From Thraustochytrium sp. TN22 (Eukaryota; Sar; Bigyra; Thraustochytrida; Thraustochytriidae), in contig JABLUY010000249.1 of the NCBI GenBank assembly GCA_013306675.1, forward strand, positions 1 through 54,119: DNA of 54,119 nt, in the 5' to 3' direction. Below, in pieces: positions 1 through 10,480 of the stretch. Numbering within the stretch: the first letter of the stretch is position 1; each line of letters opens with the position of its first letter. Made by a program: the position numbers and the translations under genes. The notes below the pieces were generated by a model. That model searched no databases and had not been told where the DNA came from. It saw nothing but the letters and a program-made list of their open reading frames with translations.

Positions 1-68
1 AATCTCCGTCGCCGCGCGCGCGGGGCGGCGGGCGGGCGGGCGGGCGGGCGGGCGGCGCGGCAGGCCGC
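1..68 (+). promoter_or_regulatory. G-rich leader upstream of the TPR gene
   Basis: The 68 bases before the first ATG contain a GGGC repeat at about 22-55 with at least six runs of three or more G on the coding strand. Such spacing could fold as a G-quadruplex in DNA or in the 5' leader RNA. The promoter itself is probably outside the window. Confidence 0.35.
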
Positions 69-2144
69 ATGGCGACGCCGGCGCCGGCGACCGCGGCCCC
101 GGCGCGCCCGGCAGGCCCGGCGCCCGCGCAGGGGGCGCGGGCGAAGCTGCTGTGCGCGCTGCCGGGGCTGCGCGCGGCGACGAGCAGCAGCAGCAGCAGC
201 AGCGCGGAGGGCACGGCCGGGGCCAAGGGCGCGAGGAGGCAAAGGACGACGGCCTCGTCGGCGGCCGCGGCAGCCAAGGCCAAGGTCAGGAAGCGCGCGA
301 GCGCCGCGCGGCGCACCAAGGTGGCCGGCCGCGACAGCGTGACCTTCGAGGGCGTGGCGCTACTCTGGCTGGTGGGCATGGCGCAGGCGCTTGAGACCAA
401 CGTTCTGGCGCCCTTCGTGCAGCTCTACATGCCGCTGCAGCCATCGCGCGGCATCGAAGTTGGGGACACGGTGCGCTGGACGGGCTACACGCTGCAAGGC
501 CACAGCACGGGCATCAACATGCGCACCCACAGGCAGGTGACCTTCACCAAGGAGCTGGCGCACTTCAAGCGCCGCCGCGAGTGGACCATGGAGGACGTGA
601 CAAACTTCGTCATCAAAGACACCCACAGCACGTCGTCCATCAAGCACAAGTCCAAATTCTACGTTGACCGCATCCGGGCCGGCCTGCAGGCCGGCTCGGA
701 GCGCGAGGGCTCGTACCTGATCCACCCGCGCAGTACGCCCTTTGTGGACATCGTCAACGCCTTGCTGCACTACTTCTCGGCCGCGGACGCACCTTTCGAG
801 GAGCAGTACGTGTGGCTGGACGAGTTCGCCACGGACACCTCGGTGCGCGCCATTGACGCGGACTACCTGCGGCTTCTGCGTGCCGGGCTGACCTGCTTCA
901 AGCGTCGCCTCGTGTACCTGGACTCGTGGACCGAGCCTACGGCGCTGCGCCGGCTGTGGTGTGTCTGGGAGGCCGTCTCCGCATTCGCCGCGAAGCCCGC
1001 CATCAGCACGGATCGCAACGACGCCACGGGCGTGCACCCTGTCTGCACGCCCGAGGTGGACAACGTGCTGCTGGCCCGCCTGCGCGAGAACCGCGCTCGC
1101 GCGCTGGCGGACGACCTCGTCGCCCGCAACTTCATGCAGGACGCCGTCTGCTACGCCGCGGACGCCGCCGTCTTCCGCGAGTTCATCGACCACCAGACCG
1201 GCCCGGTGCGCTTCGCGGAGCTGGCACGCGCCGCGGTCACGTGTTGGCTGCTCAGCGGCGCGCGCCGAATCGTGCGCGTGCAGCGCGCTTTCGCCGGCGG
1301 CCTCCCCTCGGACAACCTTGCCGATATTCTCGTGGCCGTGGGCGACTTGCACGCGCACTGCGGGGACTTTGTGGTCGGCCGCAAACTCATGGAGGAGGGC
1401 ATCGCGGCTCTCGAGACGCTGCACGGGTACGCCTCTCTCCCCGTTGCGCGCGCTCAGCGCAGCGCCGCGGCACTCGAGGAGCTGGCTGGCAACCAGGTGG
1501 AGGCCGAGCTGCTTCTCGAAGGTGCGCTCGAGGTTGTGCGCGGCGTGCCCGAAGCGAATGCGGACCGCGCTCTCGAGGCAGAGGTGCTCGCCGACCTCGG
1601 CGACCTCTCGGCGCGTACTGGCGTGCTTGCCACTGCCCGCAAACATCTCGAGGAGGCGCTCGTACTGCGCGAGTCCATCGCCGGCCAGCACGATGCCGTC
1701 TTCGCCAATATGCTTTGCCTGGTCTCCAACGTGTACCTGCTCGGGGGCCGCAGCGACGAGGCCATGGACTGCCTCGCGTTGGCCGTCGACTCGTACAAGC
1801 ACGTGCGCGCCGAAAAGCCCGTCATTGCCGCGACGCTGCGCCGGCTCGCGCGCCTCCAGCTGCGCGCCGGCGACGCGGTCACCGCCGCTACAAACTTGCG
1901 CACCGCCCTGCACCTCGTCCGGAAGCAGGACCGCGCCCACAATGAGGACGTCGCCATCACCATGCGCGAGCTCGCTGGCGCCCTCCTCGCGAGCGACGAC
2001 CCAAGTCTGGAGCCCGAGGCGATGGCCTTGTTAAACGAGGCCGCTCCGCTCCTAGAGAGCATCTGCGGCCCGCTCCATGTAGAATCGCTGCGCTGCCTCC
2101 GGCTGCGTCAGGACCTGTACTATGCCGACCAGTCGGCTGAATGA
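69..2144 (+). CDS. TPR-repeat protein with WCVWE-motif N-terminal domain
   Basis: A 691-residue protein from an ATG that directly follows a GC-rich leader. Residues 1-90 are an Ala/Ser/Lys/Arg-rich low-complexity tail. Residues about 90-330 form a folded domain with the motifs WLDEFA (near 249) and RRLWCVWE (near 293). The pattern of a Trp-Asp-containing strand, then a WxxP element, then R-x-W-C-x-W-E recurs in TIR-like N-terminal domains of algal and protist TPR proteins as I know them. Residues about 415-680 hold helical tandem repeats of about 40 residues (GDLHAHCGDF, LADLGDLSART, LRRLARLQLRAGD), matching TPR or kinesin-light-chain-like repeats. The likely role is a protein-interaction scaffold; no partner can be deduced. 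It is convergent with the ADCK2-like gene. The TPR assignment is firm and the TIR-like reading is tentative. Confidence 0.8.
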   Translation: MATPAPATAAPARPAGPAPAQGARAKLLCALPGLRAATSSSSSSSAEGTAGAKGARRQRTTASSAAAAAKAKVRKRASAARRTKVAGRDSVTFEGVALLWLVGMAQALETNVLAPFVQLYMPLQPSRGIEVGDTVRWTGYTLQGHSTGINMRTHRQVTFTKELAHFKRRREWTMEDVTNFVIKDTHSTSSIKHKSKFYVDRIRAGLQAGSEREGSYLIHPRSTPFVDIVNALLHYFSAADAPFEEQYVWLDEFATDTSVRAIDADYLRLLRAGLTCFKRRLVYLDSWTEPTALRRLWCVWEAVSAFAAKPAISTDRNDATGVHPVCTPEVDNVLLARLRENRARALADDLVARNFMQDAVCYAADAAVFREFIDHQTGPVRFAELARAAVTCWLLSGARRIVRVQRAFAGGLPSDNLADILVAVGDLHAHCGDFVVGRKLMEEGIAALETLHGYASLPVARAQRSAAALEELAGNQVEAELLLEGALEVVRGVPEANADRALEAEVLADLGDLSARTGVLATARKHLEEALVLRESIAGQHDAVFANMLCLVSNVYLLGGRSDEAMDCLALAVDSYKHVRAEKPVIAATLRRLARLQLRAGDAVTAATNLRTALHLVRKQDRAHNEDVAITMRELAGALLASDDPSLEPEAMALLNEAAPLLESICGPLHVESLRCLRLRQDLYYADQSAE

Positions 2145-2576
2145 CTAATTTGACTACTTACCGGCTCTTGGTGAAGTAAAAAGGCTTTGGGATGCAAAAG
2201 ACCAAGGCTGGCTTGGCCTCCTCCCCGGCTGATTTTACTATTTCTGGCCTCTTTTGTTCTTGTTCCACACACACACAGACACACGTCACACAAACATCTT
2301 GCTCATGCTCACGTCTACGTTAGAAAGGTCTTTCTACTACTGTACTGGGGATGGGATGCGCTGGGATGGAGGGACGGGAGTGGAACAAAACGGAGATCAT
2401 CATGCGAGGCAGGCAGGCGAGCGAACAGGCGGTGTGCAGGCCAGGTATCCCGAGAGCAGATGGTTGTATCTGCTGACTAGAAAGCAATGGACACGGCGCA
2501 GCGGCAAGTGACCACACGATGTCTCACTCGCAGCCACCAATGGGCGACTTTTGCTTCCCGCAGGCCCAGGACCTCC
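2145..2576. other. intergenic region between convergent genes
   Basis: This stretch holds the two 3' untranslated regions of the convergent TPR and ADCK2-like genes. It is lower in GC than its flanks and has a CA-rich run at about 2264-2300. No conserved ORF or RNA gene was seen. Confidence 0.6.
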
Positions 2577-4406
2577 TCACAGGCTAATCTTGTGCTTGGA
2601 GGAGTCGCGCAGCGCACGCAGCGCCGCAATCTTCATGGTGCGGTCGACTTGAACGAGGATCGGCAGACTCTCCTTGAAGATGTCGAGCGCCGGATCGAGG
2701 CTGCGGCCAATGCCCTCGAGCACGATGATGCTGAGAATGAGGTTGGTGAAGGACGGGTCAATGGGGACCTGGTGCTCGCGCACTAGAGTGAGGACCTGGT
2801 CCAGGACGCTTCCGATCTTGACGCGGTCGAGGCGGAAGGAGTCGAGCTGCACCTGGGACACGACGCGGTCGATGCCGTCGATGAAAGCCTCCGGGTCCTT
2901 GGCCAGGCTGATGCGGTCCTGGTCGGCGCGCTCCACCATGAGCTCGCCGGCGAGGCGGCCGTTGCCTGTGGCAACGGCCGCAAAGAGGTCGACGAAGTTG
3001 ATGCGGTTCTTCTCCGAGAGCGTGGTGGTGAGACCGCCGTCGATGAACGAGATGCTCTCGAGCTTGTCGTAGTCCTCGTCAACGAACCGCACGAGGATGT
3101 TGCCCGGGTGCAGGTCAGAGTGGCAGAAATTGTCCACGAGCACCATCTTGAGGAAGCTCTTCACACCGACCGCGCCGATGCGACGGCGCGTGGCGGGGTC
3201 AATGGCCTTGACGCCGTCGCCCTCGAGCAGCTTGGAGAGCGTGGTGCCGCCCTCGAAGGTCTCGACCAGCACGGTGCCGTCCGGCGATACGACGACGGGC
3301 TGCGGGAAGTGTACCGGAAGGTTGGAGACGGCAAAGTTGTTCTCGAAGGTCATGAGGTTGAGGCCCTCGTGGTTGAAATCCATCTGCATACGCATGAACT
3401 CTGCAAAGAGCTCACTGGACTCGCGAAGGCCCATGACCTGAGAGAGATTGCGCGGCAATACGAAGTTGACGAAGCTCACGGCCACGCGCATGAGCGCCAG
3501 GTCGTGCTCCACGGTGCGGCGCACGTGGCGGCGCTGCACCTTGACGGCCACCGACTCACCCGTGGAGCGCAGGTGTGCGCGGTGCACCTGCGCGATGCAC
3601 CCTGAGCCGACCGGCTTGTCCTGGAAATCCTCCAGCTCGTCCTCGATGCCAGCCTCGCGCAGCGTGCGGCGCGTCGCGGACGTCGACTCGAGGCCCACTT
3701 GGTCGTGCAGCACGCGCAAATTGCGACGCAGCCGAGGGCCGAAGAGGTCAGCCCGCGTCGACGCCCACTGGCCTAGCTTGATGAAGGTGGGTCCCGCCGC
3801 CTGCAGGGCATGAACAAGCAGCTGGAGCCACCAGTCCGGTGACCGCGAGGTCCACGACTCGGGCAGCAGCGCCCACGCCGGCAGCGTCACGATGCACGGC
3901 GAGAAGATGGCCAGCAGCTGCACGGCGCGGCCCAGCACCTGCAGGCGGTCCAGAGCCCAGACGGCCATGCGCCACGCCCACGAGCTCTGCGGCGTGGCGC
4001 GGGCCGCCAGCCGCGCCGCCGCATCCTCGTCCACGCGTCGCTGCAGCTCCTCGCGCAGTTCGCGCCGCTCCGGGCTCTCCTCGGGCTTCTCCGGCCGCGG
4101 CCGCAGGGCAAGGGCCAGCTCCAGCAGCTCCTCTCGAAAGTAGTACGTCGTCGCGCCCGCGCCCACCGTACCCACGAGCGCCACGCGTGGCGCCCACGTG
4201 CGCACCCACGCGGGCACGCCGCTGGGCCGCGTCGTCGCCGCCGTGCCCGTCGCACTCGCTGCCGTCTTGGTCGTCGCCACCGTCGCCCTCGCCGCAGCGC
4301 TCGAGCCCGTGCCCGTGCCGGAGCTCGCCTGCCTCGCCGCCGCCGCCGCCACGCGGCACGTGCCCCGCTGCCGCGCAGCCGCGCCCAGCCCGCGCTGCGC
4401 CAGCAT
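2577..4406 (-). CDS. ADCK2: ADCK2-like UbiB/ABC1 family atypical kinase, probably mitochondrial
   Basis: A 609-residue UbiB/ABC1 protein. The chosen ATG at 4406 begins MLAQRGLGAAARQR, an Arg/Ala-rich acid-free start typical of a mitochondrial presequence. The frame is open upstream only through a GGGA repeat and a GTG. A hydrophobic segment lies near residues 70-88. Family signatures are in order: KLGQ (K210-Q213), GSGCIAQVHRA replacing the glycine loop, AVKVQ (K289), HSDLHPGN (D431, N436) and the metal-binding DGG (D456). UbiB proteins support coenzyme Q biosynthesis from the inner mitochondrial membrane. FIKLGQWAST and GSGCIAQV are closer to ADCK2 than to COQ8, as I recall those sequences. 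All catalytic residues are present, so it should bind nucleotide. The exact orthology is inference. Confidence 0.9.
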   Translation of the reverse strand: MLAQRGLGAAARQRGTCRVAAAAARQASSGTGTGSSAAARATVATTKTAASATGTAATTRPSGVPAWVRTWAPRVALVGTVGAGATTYYFREELLELALALRPRPEKPEESPERRELREELQRRVDEDAAARLAARATPQSSWAWRMAVWALDRLQVLGRAVQLLAIFSPCIVTLPAWALLPESWTSRSPDWWLQLLVHALQAAGPTFIKLGQWASTRADLFGPRLRRNLRVLHDQVGLESTSATRRTLREAGIEDELEDFQDKPVGSGCIAQVHRAHLRSTGESVAVKVQRRHVRRTVEHDLALMRVAVSFVNFVLPRNLSQVMGLRESSELFAEFMRMQMDFNHEGLNLMTFENNFAVSNLPVHFPQPVVVSPDGTVLVETFEGGTTLSKLLEGDGVKAIDPATRRRIGAVGVKSFLKMVLVDNFCHSDLHPGNILVRFVDEDYDKLESISFIDGGLTTTLSEKNRINFVDLFAAVATGNGRLAGELMVERADQDRISLAKDPEAFIDGIDRVVSQVQLDSFRLDRVKIGSVLDQVLTLVREHQVPIDPSFTNLILSIIVLEGIGRSLDPALDIFKESLPILVQVDRTMKIAALRALRDSSKHKISL

Positions 4407-5459
4407 CCTGCCGCCTTCCCTCCCTCCCTCCCTCCCTCCCTCCCTCCTCCCTCCCGCCCGCCTGCGCGCGCGCGTGCGACTCGGCACTGCCGCCGCCGCC
4501 GCGCCGCTCGAGGCTCAGAGCCTTGGAGGCTCTGCTGCAGCTGAGCACGAGCGCGGCGCCGCGCACGCGCCTGTGCTCGCGCGCGCGACGGCCGTCGACG
4601 ACAGCTTCCTTCACCTCACGTCGCAATCGTCAGGCTCGCTCGAACGACGCGTGGACCATGATTATGTGCGTCAAGATGATGCGAGTCGAGGCTGGCCAGC
4701 CTGGCCTCCAGACCGACGCCGAGGGCGTGAGGTCCGCGACGGCGCCGAGGACGACCCTCTGCTCCGTCAGGCTGCCGGAGAGGAGGTCGTCCCACACACT
4801 GGCGCAGGCTCAAAGGCCAAGGCCGTGCGACCTTTGACGGGATCGCTGTGTAGCGACGAGCGACGAGCATGCGCTAGACATGAGCCCCGCGGCGGCGCTG
4901 AGGAAGTCCGTCAGGTTGCCGGAGAGGAGGTCGTACCATGCATGGTACCACCCACTACGCTGGCGGTCAAGACCGAGACGGTGCGGTGCTTTCGCCGCGA
5001 GTGAATCTTGCAATCGATCCGAGACCTATTGCTCGTCGAGACCACATCCTATTGCTCGTCGAGACCACATCCTTGCAGAACCCTCGCATGGCTTGCCCAA
5101 GCGTTTTGCTTCGCCGCTCGCGCCTCGCGAGCCGCGATTGAGACCTCGCCTCGCCTCGAATGCCATCGAGGGTGCAATCTGGGACTCTCCCGGGGTTCGC
5201 CGCCTTATCCTTCTGCTTGCGTCTAGGTCCCCGCGCGACCCAATAACGCGCTCTCTCCCTGCGCGCCCCCAGCAGGGGCACCGAGCAAGTCCCGGGCCAC
5301 AATTCGAAATCAGGAGGCGCCGGCGAGCAGGACAGCGCGGCGAAGCCGGCGGCAGGACTCGCAGCATGCCCCTGGGAGCCGTCCGTTGTATTGCCGCTCG
5401 GGCCGGCGCAGCATCGTTCAAACACGAGACGAGTCCCCCCGCGGCGCTCGCGTGCGCGC

Positions 5460-5490
<31 letters not shown>

Positions 5491-5587
5491 GGCGGCGGTG
5501 CGGCCGCGGTCGCGCGGCACTCCTCCCTCCCCGCTTGCGTGCTGGCTGCGCCGCACGGCCCCGCAAGGAGGGCGACCTTTTTTCGGG
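4407..5587. other. divergent intergenic region between ADCK2-like and KATNIP genes
   Basis: About 1.2 kb separating two divergent starts. It contains a perfect 16-base palindrome at 4933-4948, a 23-base tandem duplication at 5025-5070, a direct repeat (about 4762-4792 and 4906-4935) and a GGC run at 5461-5500. The frame of the downstream gene is open from an ATG at 4880, but the encoded segment has no recognisable domain, so I treat it as promoter and leader. Confidence 0.55.
4415..4460 (-). promoter_or_regulatory. GGGA-repeat, potential RNA G-quadruplex in ADCK2-like leader
   Basis: On the minus strand this is an uninterrupted series of about ten GGGA-like units ending roughly a dozen bases before the ATG at 4406. 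Runs of three G separated by single bases are classic G-quadruplex sequence, and this close to a start codon it could limit translation. This is based on sequence pattern only. Confidence 0.4.
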
Positions 5588-8497
5588 ATGCAGGGCGATG
5601 TGGAGCGCAGCCTGCGCGAGCTGCAGGAGCGGAACCGGCGGCGCCGCGAGGAGGAGCGGCGGCGCGTGAGCGAGGAGGAACGGCGCAAGCGCGAGCTGGA
5701 GCGCGGCTTCGTCACGCACTTCAGCGGCGCCAACCAGGAGCGTTCGGGCGACGACGCTCGCGTCGCGTCGCGGCGTCGCCGCCGCTCGACGCAGCATGCG
5801 TCGTCCTCGTCGTCCTCGTCGGCAAGTCGCGCGCCACTGTCGAGCCTGAATCGGTCCGTGGGCCACGTGAGCTCCTCGAGTCTGAACAGATCCTCCTCGC
5901 GCGCGAGCGCTTCGAGCCTGAACCGGTCGACCTCGCACATCCGGAGCTCCGCCTCCTCTTCGGCGCACAACAGCTCGGTCCTGGGTAGGGTTGGCTCGCA
6001 GGTCGCGTCGCAGCGCAACCGGCGCAACTGGGGCCGCGTCGTGGAGCCCGAATTCTTCAAGCCGGCTACGCTGCCGCCCATGGAGGCGCCCGCCAAGACG
6101 CAACAGAGCACAGCGGCTTCGCGCGACGCGCTCGATGTGGCGGCGCAAAAGGAGAACACGCGGTCCTGGAACGCGGACGAGGGTTCCGTGCGCGTCAAGG
6201 CCGCGACTGCCTCCCCCGCCGCCGATGTGGAGGTGCCCTTTGCCTCCGTACGGCGCTCAGCGCGCCGCAGCCGCCAGACGCAACAGCCGTACCAGCCGCA
6301 CCGGTCTCATGAGCAGCAGGCGCCGTCCGATGAAGAGGACTACCTGGAGGACTTTGAGACGGCGGATGACGAGAGCGAGACGAGCAGCGAGCGAGGCAAC
6401 GAGCCCGCGCTGGCGCCGGTGCGTGGCGGCGACGGCGGCGATAACAACAACAACTCCAACTACAGCAACAACAAGGAGGAGGAGGAGGAAGATCTCCACA
6501 GTCTGCCGGAGATTCTGGAGATCCTCACAAGCCCCCAGGATCACAGCCGCGAGGAGGTGGCCGAAGCGAACTCGCTGCTCTCCAAATCCATGTCGCTCTC
6601 TCTGTCCATGTCCATGTCGATGGGCCTGAGCCGACTTGCAAGCTGGCGGCGCGGTGCCAAGGAGGCCGAGGACCGCGCGCGGGGTGCCAAGGGGGCGAGC
6701 TCTTTACTCAGCCCCAACATGGACGACCTTGAGGCCGGCCGGTACGCCGCCGCTGCTGCAGCCCTCAAGAGCTCTTCGCCAGATGCGCGCAAGGACCAGC
6801 GTCGATCGGCGCACAGGGCGAGCGCGCCCAAGGGGGGCAGCAAGAGCAGCAGGAGCATCAGCAGCAAGAGCGCCGCGGCGGGCGATGCCCCCAAGGGCGC
6901 GTCTTCGCTCGCTCTGAGCCCACGCGAGGACTCGATCATCCTGGAGCCGACGGAGGGCGTGACCTCGGGTGCTGCCTCGTCCCGGCGCCGCCACGCGTCG
7001 CCGACGAACGAGCGCTCGCTGCCGTCGGCAACGAACACGACACTCTCGGGGCTGCTGGATTCCTCGATGAGCCTGAGCGATGAGCGCTGGGAGCGCGCGC
7101 TCGAGCGCGCCTCGCAGCCGCGGCGTTCGCAGACGGCGTCCTCGAGCGCGCTGCTGTCCAAGTCCATGTGCGAGCCGCCCTCGCGCAGCCCGACGACGCG
7201 TTCTGCCGACGTGACCCGACGCGCGCCGACGCGGACGCTGCGCGTGGCGCCGCGCGGCCGCATCTTGCGCTTCAACTTTGTGGAGACATGGGGTGACGTG
7301 TACTATATGGGCCTGACAGGGCTGGCCCTCTTGGTGCGCGACGCGGACGGCCGCCTGGTGGAGAAGTACCCGCTGCGCAAGCGCATCCAGGCGAACCCGG
7401 CCGACATTAACGTGGGAGGCCATAGCGGCGACCCGCGCACGCTGGACAAGGTGATCGATGGCTGGAACAACACGTCCAACGAGCATCACATGTGGCTGAT
7501 CGAGTTCAACCCGCGGGAAAACCACACCATGGAGATTGACCTGGGCAGCAGCCACTACGCGCTGGCCGGCATCCGGGTCTGGAACTACAACAAGAACGTG
7601 GAGGACACGCGTCGCGGCGTGCGCATCGCGCACATTACGCTTGACGGCGTGCGCCTTTCGCCCGAGGACGGCCTCGTCTTCCGCCGCGCCACCGGCACGG
7701 ACGAGGTCGACTTCGGGCAAACCATTCTCTTTGAGATGGAGGCGGACCCGGCGGCTGCAGCCGCCATCGAGGAGAAGGACGCCTTTGGCGAGGCCACTGG
7801 CCACGTGCGAGGCGGCAGCGGCGGTGGTGGCAGCCACGCGCTCTCCAAGAGTGCGTTCAAGGACGGCGGCACGGTTTGGCGTGGCGGCGACGGCTTTCGC
7901 GCGATCCCGCGGCCGCCCCCCGATGTGCCGACTGGCGCCAAGGGCGCGGCGCTCCTGCACCGCGCGCTGCAGCAGGACTGGGAGGTCCCGCTGCTGCCTT
8001 GCGGCTACGTGCTGCGCATGGACTTCCTCGCCTCACACGGGGACCCGCGCCTCGTGGGCCTCGACCGGCTCGAGCTGCTCGACGCGGCAGGCGAGCCGCT
8101 GGACCTGGCGGCGCACGGCGGGCGCATTCTGGCGCCGGGCCAGGGCGCCTTGGATGCGCGCTGGCGCAAGCCGTGGACCGCGAAGCTGGCACCGGCCGAT
8201 GCGGCGCGGCCCGCCCGCCTCTACGTGCTCTTTGACCGGCCCGCGACCCTTGGCGCCATCCGATTCCACAACTCGGTGCGCCGCCCGGACCGCGGCGCCA
8301 GCGAGGTGGCCGTCTATTTGGACAACCTCATCATCTTCCACGGCGAGCTGCGCCCCGCGCGCCCGCACGCCGTCGTCTTCTCGCCGCAGACCTCCGTGCT
8401 CGCCGGCGCGCGCCGTGACGGAGCCGTCGCGTATTGCGGCGAGCGCGAGCAGAGTGTCGTCTTCATCGACAACAATCGCACTGTCGCCGCAGGATAA
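5588..8497 (+). CDS. KATNIP: KATNIP (KIAA0556) homolog, katanin-interacting ciliary protein
   Basis: A 969-residue protein from the ATG at 5588; the longer open frame from 4880 encodes only unrecognisable sequence. Residues 1-45 are a charged coiled coil. Residues about 75-125 carry imperfect SSLNRS repeats, and a long Ser/acidic disordered region follows. The first DUF4457 module spans about 554-717 with the hallmarks FVETWGDVYYMGLTGL, ADINVGG, LDKVIDGWNNT, MWLIEF, IRVWNYNKNVEDTRRGV and DFGQTILFEME. A second related module starts near 804 (LRMDFLASHGDPRLVGLDRLEL) and runs to the C-terminus. KATNIP binds katanin and microtubules at the ciliary base in animals. The protein is shorter than the human one, with fewer DUF4457 copies. 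Recognition of the family is strong; its role in flagellar assembly here is inferred from the family. Confidence 0.92.
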   Translation: MQGDVERSLRELQERNRRRREEERRRVSEEERRKRELERGFVTHFSGANQERSGDDARVASRRRRRSTQHASSSSSSSASRAPLSSLNRSVGHVSSSSLNRSSSRASASSLNRSTSHIRSSASSSAHNSSVLGRVGSQVASQRNRRNWGRVVEPEFFKPATLPPMEAPAKTQQSTAASRDALDVAAQKENTRSWNADEGSVRVKAATASPAADVEVPFASVRRSARRSRQTQQPYQPHRSHEQQAPSDEEDYLEDFETADDESETSSERGNEPALAPVRGGDGGDNNNNSNYSNNKEEEEEDLHSLPEILEILTSPQDHSREEVAEANSLLSKSMSLSLSMSMSMGLSRLASWRRGAKEAEDRARGAKGASSLLSPNMDDLEAGRYAAAAAALKSSSPDARKDQRRSAHRASAPKGGSKSSRSISSKSAAAGDAPKGASSLALSPREDSIILEPTEGVTSGAASSRRRHASPTNERSLPSATNTTLSGLLDSSMSLSDERWERALERASQPRRSQTASSSALLSKSMCEPPSRSPTTRSADVTRRAPTRTLRVAPRGRILRFNFVETWGDVYYMGLTGLALLVRDADGRLVEKYPLRKRIQANPADINVGGHSGDPRTLDKVIDGWNNTSNEHHMWLIEFNPRENHTMEIDLGSSHYALAGIRVWNYNKNVEDTRRGVRIAHITLDGVRLSPEDGLVFRRATGTDEVDFGQTILFEMEADPAAAAAIEEKDAFGEATGHVRGGSGGGGSHALSKSAFKDGGTVWRGGDGFRAIPRPPPDVPTGAKGAALLHRALQQDWEVPLLPCGYVLRMDFLASHGDPRLVGLDRLELLDAAGEPLDLAAHGGRILAPGQGALDARWRKPWTAKLAPADAARPARLYVLFDRPATLGAIRFHNSVRRPDRGASEVAVYLDNLIIFHGELRPARPHAVVFSPQTSVLAGARRDGAVAYCGEREQSVVFIDNNRTVAAG

Positions 8498-8911
8498 CTG
8501 CTGGCGGCAGTTTGCTGAGACGGGGACGAGCTCGACGAGCAGCCCGAGCGTCGATCTCGCCACGCGTTTCTATTATTTGACAAACCAAGCCTGACTGCGA
8601 GCCTCGCTCCGTGACCGCCGTCGCTGCTGTGCAAGAAGTGCGCAAGAAGTGGCACGTCACCGCCGTCGCTGCTGCGCAGGAAGACGCGCCATCCCCACCT
8701 CCGCCACGCAGGCCCGCGCAGGGAGAGGGAGCCTAGGCGCGGACCCGGTGTGCGCTCGAACGGTGCGCGCGGGCTTGACTTTAGTAGTGTGACGAGTCAA
8801 GTTCTGCGTTTTGCTGCTTTTTGCTTGCTGGAGTGGGACGCGCGGTGGAGTACGAGCGGCACGCACAGAGCGCAAGGGCCCTCGGCGCGGCGCGCTCTGT
8901 CCTGGGCAGCC
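8498..8911. other. intergenic region upstream of the polyQ EF-hand gene
   Basis: This contains the KATNIP 3' region and the leader of the next gene. An imperfect direct repeat (GTGACCGCCGTCGCTGCTG-like) occurs near 8611 and 8657. The downstream frame is open from a GTG at 8750 but lacks an ATG before 8912. No other feature was seen. Confidence 0.5.
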
Positions 8912-10105
<1,194 letters not shown>

Positions 10106-10167
10106 CATCAGCTCTATCGCGACTTTCGTTGACAGTTGTCGATGGGGGCGGCGTTCCGGCTGCAGAT

Positions 10168-10230
10168 CGAGCATTCGATGCGTGCGCCAAGCTTCTCGGC
10201 CGAGCATTCGATGCGTGCGCCAAGCTTCTC
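10168..10230. repeat. 30-base direct repeat downstream of EF-hand gene
   Basis: The 30 bases at 10168-10197 recur at 10201-10230 with a 3-base spacer. They lie just outside the left edge of the mini-protein cluster. Confidence 0.85.
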
Positions 10231-10360
10231 AACCTCCCCCGCCCTCGCACGGTCGCTGATAACCAAGCTTCACATTCCGTGAACCAGCCAAAGAATACTT
10301 GCATTCTGAGATCGCTTATACTTTTACACGACGCGCAGTCACTGGGTTCTTGCAGCGTCA

Positions 10361-10480
10361 TCACTTTTTGCACTGGCAGCGGTCCGCCTGGGCAACGCCG
10401 CGAAGGGCGTTCTCAACATGCTGGCCGCAGCCCGCCCAGGTGGGCTTCTTGCAGGTCGGGCACTCGACGCGCATGCACAT
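10361..10480 (-). CDS. Cys-rich CxxC mini-protein, copy A
   Basis: A complete 39-residue ORF, ATG at 10480 and TGA at 10361. Key residues are C2, C7-P-T-C10, W15-A-G-C18-G, H21, R34-C35-Q-C37 and a KK end. Seven potential metal ligands in 39 residues suggest one small zinc or similar metal site. The leader AAGCAAG before the ATG and about 75 bases of 5' sequence are shared with copies B-D. The protein is identical to B, C and D, and its coding sequence differs from B at one silent position seen (GTC/GTT). It is divergent from copy B. I recall similar short CxxC...TWAGCG proteins in bacteria and fungi but know no assigned function. Confidence 0.85.
   Translation of the reverse strand: MCMRVECPTCKKPTWAGCGQHVENALRGVAQADRCQCKK

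Noticed and set aside
360-1940. 526-residue ORF on the minus strand inside the TPR gene
   Set aside because: It is a shadow of GC-rich codons in the opposite strand, with no domains. The plus frame has clear TPR repeats.
4880-5587. N-terminal 236-residue extension of the KATNIP frame
   Set aside because: It is open in frame, but it runs through tandem repeats and a GGC tract and has no domain. ATG 5588 begins a clean coiled coil.
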